A DNA stretch of 64,000 bases from Neobacillus massiliamazoniensis. Lineage in GTDB: Bacteria > Bacillota > Bacilli > Bacillales > Cytobacillaceae. The notes below the pieces were generated by a model. That model saw nothing but the letters and a program-made list of their open reading frames with translations. It did no database searches and was not told where the DNA came from. Shown in pieces: positions 26,097 to 33,598 of the stretch (the stretch's first letter is position 1; every line of letters starts with the position of its first letter). The position numbers and the translations under genes were made by a program. The stretch covers positions 124,001 through 188,000 of the forward strand of contig NZ_CVRB01000003.1 in NCBI RefSeq assembly GCF_001048695.1, in the 5' to 3' direction.

Positions 26097-27119
26097 ATGT
26101 TAGCTTTTGCACTACAAGGCATTGGGGGAATGAATTCATTTGCGGCTGGTGTACTTCAAACGCTTCGGAAAAAGGGTGTTAAACCAGATTTGATTTCAGC
26201 TACCAGCGGTTCTATTTTGTCAGCATATTTATTTTTACAAAAAGATCCTAATGCTATTGAAAAATATTATGATGAGTATTTTAAATCCGAAGATAATGGA
26301 ATCCCAACTTTTTTCAAATTCATGCAATATGCATACTTTGGCATTCCTAATAAATTTTCTCCTAATTACCTCAACATTTTGGAAAGACTGCGTGACAATT
26401 GGCCTTTCTTGACATTGGAGGAATGGATTAACTTCTACTTCCCTAACAAAGTTTACAAATCTGAAATTCCTCAACAATTTTTTGATGATATCGCCAATTG
26501 TTTTTCCACCAATGAGGAAGTAGGAATTGTTATGAATGCATATAATGTTAATAACGATCAGGCAGTTTTGTATGTGAACGAACGTGCTCTGAATACAATG
26601 GAATTAACTAAGAGGGGAAATTTTGAGATCAAACCAATAACTCCGGATGGTGTGAGAGCATGTATACAGCTGCTTCAATATGGAGACTTTAAAGGGGAGT
26701 ATGATGGAGCTTATCAATATAATCCGATATTGTCTCCGTTAGTTGTAGCCGACGAGATTATTTTGGTGACAGTGGAGCCACTTGGTAAATCTCTGGCCCC
26801 AATCGAAAACTACTTTGATATCGAAGACTTTCAATTGAAGATGTTATTTAAAAATGCCCTTTATGCAGAGCTTAATGATATTTATCAGATTAATAAACTT
26901 ATTGAATACGGAAATAAGCTGGTTCGTCCAGAATCAGAAACTAAACCGTATAAAGAGTACAAACCGATTAAAGTACAAACAATTCAGCCTACAATTCATC
27001 GTGGATACTTTGAATATTTTGTGGAAACCCCTGAATTTTACCAGGATGGTGTGTCGCAAGCAAAAAAGTTTATTGAAGATAGTCTAAATAGGGAGACACA
27101 GATTGTAGGTGGATACTAA
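26097..27119 (+). CDS. Patatin-like phospholipase
   Basis: A 340-residue patatin. The oxyanion loop is LQGIGGMNSFAAGVL near the start, the nucleophile Ser37 is in ATSGS (the first Gly of GxSxG is Ala here) and the catalytic Asp203 is in the DGA motif of EYDGAYQYNP. These enzymes remove acyl groups from phospholipids or related esters. No signal peptide, so it acts inside the cell. ATG is supported by GGGAGTGG, which can form a hairpin with an upstream sequence. Monocistronic. Confidence 0.88.
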   Translation: MLAFALQGIGGMNSFAAGVLQTLRKKGVKPDLISATSGSILSAYLFLQKDPNAIEKYYDEYFKSEDNGIPTFFKFMQYAYFGIPNKFSPNYLNILERLRDNWPFLTLEEWINFYFPNKVYKSEIPQQFFDDIANCFSTNEEVGIVMNAYNVNNDQAVLYVNERALNTMELTKRGNFEIKPITPDGVRACIQLLQYGDFKGEYDGAYQYNPILSPLVVADEIILVTVEPLGKSLAPIENYFDIEDFQLKMLFKNALYAELNDIYQINKLIEYGNKLVRPESETKPYKEYKPIKVQTIQPTIHRGYFEYFVETPEFYQDGVSQAKKFIEDSLNRETQIVGGY

Positions 27120-27317
27120 TCAACATGTTGGGATAGCCGCTAGACTAATGAAGAATCATTTAACCATGCATGGTAAATCTTTATCAGTTAATGGTTCTCG
27201 TAAGACTAAAAGAGGTTTATCTTCCAATGGAGGCACCGACTTATTGAAACGGAAAAATTGAGTCACGGAAGATATAACGATTTCAGAAGTGTTGATGGTT
27301 AAATTTATTTGGATGAG
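27120..27317. other. Intergenic, first part of a 750-base gap
   Basis: No gene. The stretch leads into the group II intron remnant at 27318 and may contain the eroded domain IV side of that intron, but no reverse-transcriptase residues were recognised. Confidence 0.4.
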
Positions 27318-27400
27318 GTGGAGCGCCGGATGCTATGAAAGGGCACGTACTTGTTTGAACGGGGAGAAAAGGGAGTGATAACTTCAAACCCTTACCTATG
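27318..27400 (+). mobile_element. Degenerate 3' end of a group II intron (domains V and VI)
   Basis: GGTGGAGCGCCGGATGC, then TATGAAAG and GGCACGTAC, reproduces the start, tetraloop and return strand of a bacterial domain V; intact members continue GTACGG, and here the strand is changed to TACTTGTTTGA, breaking the lower helix. The next bases, ACGGGGAGAAAAGGGA ... CCCTTACCTAT, match a domain VI arm with its bulged A before the 3' splice site. No intron-encoded protein remains upstream, so it is a dead fragment. Confidence 0.55.
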
Positions 27401-27486
27401 TGTATAAATAACTAAAAAGCCATTTTTGCAGCTCTTTTGCACTTTTCGATCTTCCGCAAAAGGGCGCGTTTGTGGAACAAGAAGGA

Positions 27487-27536
27487 AAAGGGTGATACAT
27501 ATTATACATGACTAATATGTATTACCCTTTTTTTGA
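27487..27536 (+). terminator. Long hairpin terminator without an obvious gene
   Basis: AAAGGGT-G-ATACATATT pairs with AATATGTAT-T-ACCCTTT, followed by T5. No gene lies directly upstream, so it may end transcription from an unrecognised RNA or lost gene. Confidence 0.75.
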
Positions 27537-27653
27537 CTTTTTCGTTTTAGGTCTTGAAAACTTCAAAATGATCAATCTTTTTAATAAAACTACAAAAAAC
27601 ATTTTAAATGTAGTCAAACGTTCCTATCGGCGAGAAATAGAGGAGGAAGACGC

Positions 27654-27719
27654 TTGAAAATTTCACCAAAAAGGCATATTGGTAAAACAAAACGAGAAAA
27701 ACAAATAGCTAGAATATAA
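27654..27719 (+). CDS. Possible 21-residue basic peptide
   Basis: GAGGAGG is followed six bases later by TTG, opening a 21-codon frame (MKISPKRHIGKTKREKQIAR...) with ten Lys/Arg residues. It lies upstream of the flavin monooxygenase gene. The ribosome-binding site is as good as for any gene here, but the length makes a chance match possible. Confidence 0.35.
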   Translation: MKISPKRHIGKTKREKQIARI

Positions 27720-27772
27720 AACTTTGTATTCCTCTCTATCAGCATACCAAGTTAATAAATTTGACTAATTAA

Positions 27773-27787
27773 CTTACTAATAGTAAG
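27773..27787. promoter_or_regulatory. HxlR-type operator upstream of the LLM gene
   Basis: CTTACTAATAGTAAG, a perfect 7-1-7 palindrome matching two sites before the nitroreductase gene (29352, 29378). Shared core CTTAC-N5-GTAAG. Confidence 0.7.
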
Positions 27788-27866
27788 ATACTTTTGCTGT
27801 AGGGTCTGCCCTCAGCGGTTTAATAGATTTAGTACAAAGGGGGAACTGCCCCAGAAAGGAGTTAGC

Positions 27867-28868
27867 ATGGTAATGAATCCTATACCTGTATCTGTTTTAA
27901 ATCTGGCTCCAATTAGGGAGGGACAAACTTCCAAACAAGCCATAGATGCGATGGTGGAACTGGCGCAGGTCACAGAAAAAATGGGGTACCGACGATATTG
28001 GATCGCAGAGCATCATAATTCACCGACATTAGTTAGTTCAGCGACATCTATATTAATTAAACATACGTTAGAACATACCGAGAACATCCGTGTTGGATCA
28101 GGCGGAATTATGCTGCCTAACCACTCACCATTAGTGGTAGCCGAACAATTCGGTACCATGGCAACCATTTATCCAGATCGTGTGGACCTCGGTTTAGGCC
28201 GAGCACCTGGAACAGATATGATGACCGCTAGTGCCCTTAGAAGAACGAAACATGATTCTGTTCATTCTTTTCCAGATGATGTTCGTGCATTACTTACTTA
28301 TTTAGGTCCAATAGAACAACAAAGCTATGTAAAAGCTTATCCTGGAGTTGGAACGAATATTCCGATTTATATCCTAGGGTCATCCACGGATTCTGCTTAC
28401 CTAGCAGCAAGTTTAGGACTGCCTTATGTATTCGCAGCCCATTTTGCCCCAAGATATATGGAAGAAGCCATTTCAATTTATCGTAATCGATTTCAGCCTT
28501 CTGAATACTTGGACAAACCGTATATGATGGTGTGTTTAAATGTGATTGCGGCAGAAACCGATCAAGAGGCCAAATGGTTATCCACCACTATGCAGCAATT
28601 TTTCTTGAATGTGGTACGTGGTACTCGAAACCCATTGCGGCCGCCTGTTGAAAATATGGACGAATTGTGGAATCCGATGGAAAAAGAAATGGCTACATCG
28701 ATGTTAAATGTGACGTTACTGGGGAGTAAAGAGTCGATAAAAAAACAATTAACAGACTTTCAAGGAAAATATGATGTGGATGAACTCATGGCTGTTTCGT
28801 ATATCTACGACCCAGAAAAACAAAAACATTCATATGAACTATTAAAAGAAGTGGTAGAAGGGAAATAA
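27867..28868 (+). CDS. LLM-class flavin-dependent oxidoreductase (MsnO8-like)
   Basis: A 333-residue luciferase-like monooxygenase. The barrel starts [20 protein letters not shown] and holds [30 protein letters not shown] and [11 protein letters not shown], typical of the MsnO8 branch; these use reduced FMN and oxygen on small hydrophobic compounds. ATG follows AAAGGAG. The CTTAC-N5-GTAAG operator 80 bases upstream ties it to the HxlR regulator downstream on the opposite strand. It may act on quinones or other electrophiles with the nitroreductase; that link is inference. Confidence 0.9.
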   Translation: MVMNPIPVSVLNLAPIREGQTSKQAIDAMVELAQVTEKMGYRRYWIAEHHNSPTLVSSATSILIKHTLEHTENIRVGSGGIMLPNHSPLVVAEQFGTMATIYPDRVDLGLGRAPGTDMMTASALRRTKHDSVHSFPDDVRALLTYLGPIEQQSYVKAYPGVGTNIPIYILGSSTDSAYLAASLGLPYVFAAHFAPRYMEEAISIYRNRFQPSEYLDKPYMMVCLNVIAAETDQEAKWLSTTMQQFFLNVVRGTRNPLRPPVENMDELWNPMEKEMATSMLNVTLLGSKESIKKQLTDFQGKYDVDELMAVSYIYDPEKQKHSYELLKEVVEGK

Positions 28869-28885
28869 GCAATACCAATAGAAAC

Positions 28886-28926
28886 GGTGCCTGACACCCA
28901 AAGAGAAAAGTAGGGGACAGGCATCA
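28886..28926 (+). repeat. Dispersed GTGCCTGACAC-type element
   Basis: GGTGCCTGACACCC followed by a related GGGGACAGGCATCAG. It lies between two converging gene ends and could be the remains of a hairpin. Confidence 0.7.
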
Positions 28927-28927
28927 G

Positions 28928-29287
28928 TTACCTCGATTTTTCACGATTTTTAACCCACTTCATTAGAACATGGATCACTTCTTCCAGTCCTTTTCCCTCA
29001 GAAGTTAATTCATATTCCACTTTTTTAGGGGAATTGTCAATCATTCTTTTGATAATTAATCCTTCTTTTTCTAAATCACGCAACCGCTCTGTTAAAAGTC
29101 GATCCGAGATTCCAGGGATCGATGAAATGATTTCATTGTATCGTTTAGGTCCCTTTATCAGAGTATAAATAACTGCACCCATCCATCGTTTGCCGATAAA
29201 TTCAATGGCACTATGAAAATTAACGCAAATAGGCTGCATTTCATTTTCAGACTGTGGTAAGCAATTGTGTTTAATTTGTTCACTCAT
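28928..29287 (-). CDS. HxlR-family (YodB-like) redox-type regulator
   Basis: A 119-residue winged-helix protein: FIGKRWMGAVIYTLIKGPKR, NEIISSIPGISDRLLTERL and the wing KKVEYELTSEG. Cys21 lies exactly ten residues before GKRW, the same spacing as the quinone-sensing Cys6 of B. subtilis YodB; a second cysteine is at position 9. YodB-type proteins repress nitroreductase and azoreductase genes and let go when the cysteine reacts with quinones or diamide. It is divergent from a nitroreductase gene with two operators between them. Confidence 0.9.
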   Translation of the reverse strand: MSEQIKHNCLPQSENEMQPICVNFHSAIEFIGKRWMGAVIYTLIKGPKRYNEIISSIPGISDRLLTERLRDLEKEGLIIKRMIDNSPKKVEYELTSEGKGLEEVIHVLMKWVKNREKSR

Positions 29288-29351
29288 CGTTAAATACCTC
29301 TTTTTACTTTTCTCTTACATCATATCATGTTTTTAAAGTTGACGAAATGTA

Positions 29352-29366
29352 CTTACAAATAGTAAG
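29352..29366. promoter_or_regulatory. HxlR-type operator 1 before the nitroreductase gene
   Basis: CTTACAAATAGTAAG, between the divergent HxlR and nitroreductase starts; same CTTAC-N5-GTAAG core as at 27773. Confidence 0.7.
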
Positions 29367-29377
29367 ATAATTTTGTC

Positions 29378-29392
29378 CTTACTAAAAGTAAG
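29378..29392. promoter_or_regulatory. HxlR-type operator 2 before the nitroreductase gene
   Basis: CTTACTAAAAGTAAG, 26 bases (about 2.5 turns) from operator 1 and 28 bases from the nitroreductase ATG, a repressing position. Confidence 0.7.
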
Positions 29393-29420
29393 TTATTAAA
29401 CGTCATTGGAGGAATAAGGA

Positions 29421-30050
29421 ATGCAAACAGTGTTAACAAAAAGTTTGTCTGAAGTGATTAAGGAACGTCACTCCGTTAGAAAATATGATCCAACCTATAA
29501 GATTTCTCAAGCAGAAATAAAAGATATACTATCAGAAGCAACACTAGCACCATCTTCTAGTAATCTTCAACCATGGCGCTTTATCGTCATTCAAGACCAA
29601 GAGACAAAAAAAGAGCTAAGATCGATTGCTTTCAATCAAGAACAGGTTGAAACAGCCTCAGCAATCATTGCTGTTTTGGGTGATAAAGAAATGTATAAAA
29701 GTGGAGAAAAAATTTACGGAAGTGCCTTGGAAGCTGGCTACATAGATGAAGTGACTATGCAAAGGTTAATCGAAGGCACCAATTTTTATCCGCAAGCTTC
29801 TGAAGAAGTGAGAAAAAATATCGCTTCCTTTGATGCAGGACTTCTATCCATGCAATTGATGTTGATTGCAAAAGATCGTGGCTTCGACACTGTCACAATG
29901 GGTGGCTTTAATAAACAACAATTTGCAGAAAAATTCAATGTTCCTGAGCGGTATTTCCCAGTCGTTTTGATTGCAGTTGGGAAGGCAGCTGCACCTGCCC
30001 ACAATACGACTCGCATGCCACTTGATGATGTAATGATTGATTATATTTAA
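29421..30050 (+). CDS. NAD(P)H-dependent nitroreductase
   Basis: A 209-residue FMN-binding nitroreductase: VIKERHSVRKYDPTYKIS contains the conserved RHSVRKY, ATLAPSSSNLQPWRFIV the FMN/substrate loop, and FDTVTMGGFN a central motif. It reduces nitro compounds or quinones by two electrons; B. subtilis YodC is the likely counterpart because of the divergent YodB-like regulator. GGAGGAATAAGG precedes the ATG. Full length. Confidence 0.93.
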   Translation: MQTVLTKSLSEVIKERHSVRKYDPTYKISQAEIKDILSEATLAPSSSNLQPWRFIVIQDQETKKELRSIAFNQEQVETASAIIAVLGDKEMYKSGEKIYGSALEAGYIDEVTMQRLIEGTNFYPQASEEVRKNIASFDAGLLSMQLMLIAKDRGFDTVTMGGFNKQQFAEKFNVPERYFPVVLIAVGKAAAPAHNTTRMPLDDVMIDYI

Positions 30051-30116
30051 GGAGTCCTTATAAGGGACAAGCTCACCACTTGTGAAAAAGTAAAGGTGGA
30101 ATAGGTGGGGTTAGAT

Positions 30117-30176
30117 TAAAGAGGCTGAATCAAAAGTTCGTTCTTAAATGGGCTTTTTGGTTAGTCTCTTTTTTTG
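30117..30176 (+). terminator. Rho-independent terminator of the nitroreductase gene
   Basis: AAAGAGGCTGAATCAAAA pairs (with G-U pairs) with TTTTGGTTAGTCTCTTT, followed by T4. Confidence 0.75.
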
Positions 30177-30178
30177 GA

Positions 30179-30438
30179 ATGAATAGAAGCCCTTTAGTTT
30201 CCCGAAAAATAGAATTTTGTCTGATTTTGGGAAAGTATGAGACCCCTAGATTCCCTAAAAATAGGATTTCCCCTGATTTCAGGAAAGTAGAAGGCCCCTA
30301 GATTCCCAAAAAATTAAAACTTGCCTGAATTCGGGAAAGTAGAAGACCTCTAGATTCCTGAAAAATATGATTTTTCCTGATTTCGGGAAAGTAGAAGGCT
30401 CCTAGGTTCCCGAAAAAAAGAAATTTGCCTGATTTCAG
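30179..30438. repeat. Tandem 52-bp repeat array A, five copies
   Basis: Five units of exactly 52 bp (starts 30179, 30231, 30283, 30335, 30387). Each reads GAAAGTAGAAGGCCCCTAGA, then TTCCCGAAAAATA and CTGATTTCGG. TTCCCGAAA at the centre pairs with TTTCGGGAA across the unit end, so each unit can form an imperfect hairpin. Not coding: every frame has stops. It fills most of the gap between the nitroreductase and dapA. Confidence 0.95.
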
Positions 30439-30483
30439 GAATGGTTCAAGTTACTTATTTATATATTAAAGCATTTTTGAATC

Positions 30484-30498
30484 GGTGTATCAGGCACC
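30484..30498. repeat. Dispersed GTGCCTGACAC-type element, altered copy
   Basis: GGTGTATCAGGCACC, one inserted dinucleotide compared with GGTGTCAGGCACC, at the 3' end of dapA. Confidence 0.55.
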
Positions 30499-30505
30499 CC
30501 TGAGA

Positions 30506-31369
30506 TCAAAAAAGTATTTTTTGTAGTGCTTGTTTTTCTTCTTCGTTTAATGGTACCAATGGTAGTCGGACTTCTCCTACGTGGATCCCTCTTAAATTTA
30601 ATGCAGCTTTTACCGGTGATGGGCTTGGAGCGGCAAATAATGCTTTCATAATTGGGAGAAGGGCTCGATGCTGAGAAGCTGCCTCTTGAACAGCACCATT
30701 TTTAAATTGATTGATCATTGCTTGCATTTCATTCCCGATAACATGGGAAGCAACGGAAACAACACCCGCTCCTCCGATGGCCATGACCGGTAACGTTATT
30801 CCGTCATCTCCACTGTACAGCGTAAAATCTTCAGGCGTTTGGCTAATGATTTGGGCCATGGCATCAAGATCGCCACTTGCTTCTTTAATTGATACAATAT
30901 TGTCGATTTGTGAAAGACGAACAATGGTTTCAACAGAAATATTGACAACACTTCGGCTAGGGATATTATAAAGCATGATCGGTAATGACGTTGATTCGGC
31001 AATCACTTTAAAGTGTTGAAATAATCCCTCTTGGGATGGCTTGTTATAATAAGGTGCAACAAGCAAAATTCCATCGACTCCCGATTCCTCAGCTAGCTTT
31101 GTTAAGGCAATTGATGCTCTCGTATTATTTGAGCCGGTACCAGCGATGACCGGCACTCTTCCAGCAGCAACTTCCACAACAAATTGAAATAGCTTCACTT
31201 TTTCATCCGTCGTTAAGGTAGGGGACTCTCCAGTGGTGCCGGCAACTACTAATCCATCTGAACCATTGTCTATTAAGTAATTGACGAGTAATCTTGTAGC
31301 GTTAAAATCCATCTCGCCATTTTGATCAAAAGGCGTAACCATCGCGGTTAAAACTTGGCCAAAATTCAT
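30506..31369 (-). CDS. dapA: 4-hydroxy-tetrahydrodipicolinate synthase
   Basis: A 287-residue DapA of full length. The substrate loop AGTTGESPTLT, YYNKPSQEGL, Tyr134 in YNIPSR and the Schiff-base Lys162 in SIKEASGD are all present. It condenses pyruvate with aspartate semialdehyde, the first step of the lysine/dipicolinate branch. The ATG at 31369 has AGGGTGAG upstream; GTG at 31378 lies inside that site. It stands alone, not in an asd-dapG-dapA operon, and is preceded by a lysine riboswitch and terminator, so this copy responds to lysine and may be a second dapA beside a sporulation-linked one. Confidence 0.94.
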   Translation of the reverse strand: MNFGQVLTAMVTPFDQNGEMDFNATRLLVNYLIDNGSDGLVVAGTTGESPTLTTDEKVKLFQFVVEVAAGRVPVIAGTGSNNTRASIALTKLAEESGVDGILLVAPYYNKPSQEGLFQHFKVIAESTSLPIMLYNIPSRSVVNISVETIVRLSQIDNIVSIKEASGDLDAMAQIISQTPEDFTLYSGDDGITLPVMAIGGAGVVSVASHVIGNEMQAMINQFKNGAVQEAASQHRALLPIMKALFAAPSPSPVKAALNLRGIHVGEVRLPLVPLNEEEKQALQKILF

Positions 31370-31433
31370 CAATCTCACCCTTTTACTTTTTTTTGAAAAT
31401 GAAGCGGTGGTTCAAGCCATAGAGAATCAACGC

Positions 31434-31463
31434 AAAAAAGCAGCAACGAGGGTTCGCTGCTGC
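31434..31463 (-). terminator. Riboswitch expression-platform terminator
   Basis: On the minus strand GCAGCAGCGA / TCGTTGCTGC followed by six T. It sits between the lysine riboswitch and dapA and would stop transcription when lysine is bound. Confidence 0.88.
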
Positions 31464-31487
31464 ATTGGAAACAGAAAATAAATCGTT

Positions 31488-31680
31488 CCTCAGCGTGAGA
31501 TAGCCCTCCATATAGTTTCCTATATGACAGTTCTGTATTTCTTCAATAACAGAACCAGCTTCAAGAACAATGAGGTTCTCTGAAGCTTCGGCAAATTCCC
31601 CTTTTCACCATCGTCACTGGATCTCATCATCCTCAGACGGTGTACTAATGGTCTTTGCGCCTCTATCCTCACTTCAAAAG
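31488..31680 (-). promoter_or_regulatory. Lysine riboswitch (L box)
   Basis: Read on the minus strand: GTGAGGATAGAGGCGC near 31678, ATTAGTACA, AAGGGGAATTTGCCGAAG, GGTTCTGTTATTGA, ACTGTCATA and GGAGGGCTATCTC near 31500. These are the conserved blocks of the lysine riboswitch core in their usual order, about 190 bases, with the transcription terminator directly after. It controls dapA. Confidence 0.93.
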
Positions 31681-31786
31681 GTAATGAAGTAAGAAAATTT
31701 ATAATTGAATGTAATATAACAGAATCAATATGCTGGCGCAATACTTTTTTGAAAAGTTAGTAAAAAAGGAAAAATAAAGAATTCGT

Positions 31787-31960
31787 GAACGTAGTTGGTG
31801 CCTACGTGCATGAAAGAGGTAAAAAACATAGAAATCATGAACGTAGAAGAGGTCTAAGTAAACGAAAAAGCAAAGCAAGAGACAAATCGTGAACGTAGAA
31901 GAGATCTACCTGAATGAAAAACCTAAAAAATCGAGAAATCATGAACGTAAAAAAATGCAG
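31787..31960. repeat. Tandem 52-bp repeat array B, three copies and a part
   Basis: Units start at 31787, 31839 and 31891, a partial fourth at 31943, all 52 bp apart. Each reads GAACGTAGAAGAGRTCTAC and GAATGAAAAAC with ACGTAG / CTACGT as inverted arms (best in copy 1). Aligned to array A, positions GAAnGTAGAAG...CTA...T...GAAAAA coincide. It lies upstream of the riboswitch. Confidence 0.93.
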
Positions 31961-32070
31961 TAATCATCCGTTCTAGCTAGTTCATCGACTAGAATTACTT
32001 TCTCCCCAAAAATTTATTTCTCTACCATTCTCTTCGCTTAAGAACCATAATATTTAATAAGAGACATGTA

Positions 32071-32097
32071 AAAAGACCGCGAAGAGCGGTCTTTTCA
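32071..32097 (-). terminator. Terminator of the hsp20 gene
   Basis: AAAAGACCGC / GCGGTCTTTT stem, ending in a T run on the minus strand. Confidence 0.9.
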
Positions 32098-32115
32098 GTG
32101 AAATAAGAGTGGTAT

Positions 32116-32553
32116 CTAATGAAACTGCACATCAATTTTCTTTTTGTCGTCTTTAATTAATTTTGGCATTTTTACTTCCAATACTCCATTTTTATATGTA
32201 GCTGAGACTCCCTCATGAGAAACGCGGCACGGTAGAGTAATAGTTCTATGAAAACGGCCTACATGGCGCTCTCTCCTGTGCATGTTTTCTTCTTTTACTT
32301 CATGAACTCGATTGATTCTGCCACTGATATGTAACTGATTATTTTCAATATCAAGATCAACATCTTCTTTCCTTTCAAGGCCAGGGAGGTCGCAAGTGGC
32401 AATTACCTCATGGTCTGTTTCATGAACATCCACACGAATTCCACCTAAATGTCCCGCATGTTCAAATGAAATAGGGGAACCTGAAAAGAAACGATCAAAA
32501 TCTCTCCTCATGTATGGTAGATGTTTAAAAGGATCATAAGGCACCAATTCCAT
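32116..32553 (-). CDS. Hsp20/alpha-crystallin small heat-shock protein
   Basis: A 145-residue protein with a short N-terminal arm (MELVPYDPFKHLPYMRRDFD), the alpha-crystallin domain (about residues 38-135: IRVDVHETDHEVIATCDLPG) and the closing YKNGVLEVKMPKL motif. These form oligomers that hold unfolding proteins for refolding by other chaperones. AGGAGGTAAT precedes the ATG. No CIRCE or clear sigma-B element was seen upstream. Monocistronic. Confidence 0.93.
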   Translation of the reverse strand: MELVPYDPFKHLPYMRRDFDRFFSGSPISFEHAGHLGGIRVDVHETDHEVIATCDLPGLERKEDVDLDIENNQLHISGRINRVHEVKEENMHRRERHVGRFHRTITLPCRVSHEGVSATYKNGVLEVKMPKLIKDDKKKIDVQFH

Positions 32554-32796
32554 GATTATTACCTCCTAATCATATTTGCACATATAGATATTGTTCCTCG
32601 GTTTCAACAGAATATTCTCCCGTATTCATGATTCTCACTGTATTTCTAGACTTAAAGGGTATATTAAGACGCGCTTGTTCATACAAATTACTACAAATAA
32701 AATCCACACCAAGACAGTGCAATCCACAACTTTACGCAAACAACTTCGTGGTATTCTGTTGCTTTTTAAAAAAGCTCAAAAAAAGGAGTGGTTTCT

Positions 32797-33555
32797 ATGT
32801 TTAATTCGGTAAAAGGGAAAACGGTGGTTGTAACAGGTGGCAGTAAAGGGATAGGGAAAGGAATTGCCCGAGTTTTTGCAGAGCAGGGAGCGAATGTGGC
32901 AATCGTGGCGAGAGATGTAGAAGCGGCAGAAGATTGTGCAGCGGAAATCAAGGCCGGAGGGGGAAAGGCCAAAGCATTCCTTGGTGACGTAAGAGAACGG
33001 GAATCGATGCAGGAAATGGCCAAAAAGGTTGCTGAAACATTTGGTGGTATCGATGTATTGTGTGCCAATGCAGGAATTTTTCCATCCGCACCTCTCGAAA
33101 CGATGACGAATGAAGAGTGGGACATAGTGATGAATACGAATGCAAAAGGAGCATTCCATGCTGTTCAGGCATGTATTCCATATTTAAAACAAGCAAAATA
33201 CGGGCGAATCATCCTAACATCCTCCATTACCGGTCCTGTTACAGGTTATCCCGGTTGGTCCCACTATGCGGCAAGTAAGGCTGCTCAGTTAGGTTTTATG
33301 AGAACAGCAGCACTAGAATTAGCAGGAGATAACATTACGGTTAATGCGGTTCTACCGGGAAATATCATAACGGAAGGTTTAGAAGGTTTAGGCGATGATT
33401 ATTTACGAGAGATGGCCTCAGTTATTCCAATGAAAAAATTGGGCAGGGTTGAAGATATTGGTTATGCCGCACTATTTTTAGCTTCAATGGAAGCAGGTTT
33501 TATTACGGGGCAGACCATCATAGTGGATGGCGGACAAATTTTACCAGAGAACTAA
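32797..33555 (+). CDS. Short-chain dehydrogenase/reductase (FabG-like)
   Basis: A 252-residue classical SDR: NAD(P) motif VTGGSKGIGKGIA near the start, NAG in VLCANAGIF, the catalytic Ser in LTSSITG, and Tyr/Lys in SHYAASKAA. The Asn and PG motifs of the family are in place. Substrate is an unknown alcohol or ketone. ATG 32797 has AAGGAG nine bases upstream; the GTG at 32788 would overlap it. It leads a plus-strand set running to 39.8 kb: DeoR regulator, PLP enzyme, kinase, small protein, permease, phosphoesterase. Confidence 0.9.
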   Translation: MFNSVKGKTVVVTGGSKGIGKGIARVFAEQGANVAIVARDVEAAEDCAAEIKAGGGKAKAFLGDVRERESMQEMAKKVAETFGGIDVLCANAGIFPSAPLETMTNEEWDIVMNTNAKGAFHAVQACIPYLKQAKYGRIILTSSITGPVTGYPGWSHYAASKAAQLGFMRTAALELAGDNITVNAVLPGNIITEGLEGLGDDYLREMASVIPMKKLGRVEDIGYAALFLASMEAGFITGQTIIVDGGQILPEN

Positions 33556-33598
33556 GTAGCATTCTACTCTGTTCATGAAAAGGTAGGTGGTCCTCTAA

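Noticed and set aside
30179..30438. CRISPR-like array
   Set aside because: The whole 52-bp unit is conserved; there are no unique spacers and no cas genes. It is a tandem repeat.
31520..31741. 73-residue minus-strand frame upstream of dapA
   Set aside because: It lies inside the lysine riboswitch, whose conserved blocks explain the sequence.
32766..33196. Three frames antisense to the SDR gene
   Set aside because: Shadow frames; the SDR has complete motifs and a ribosome-binding site.
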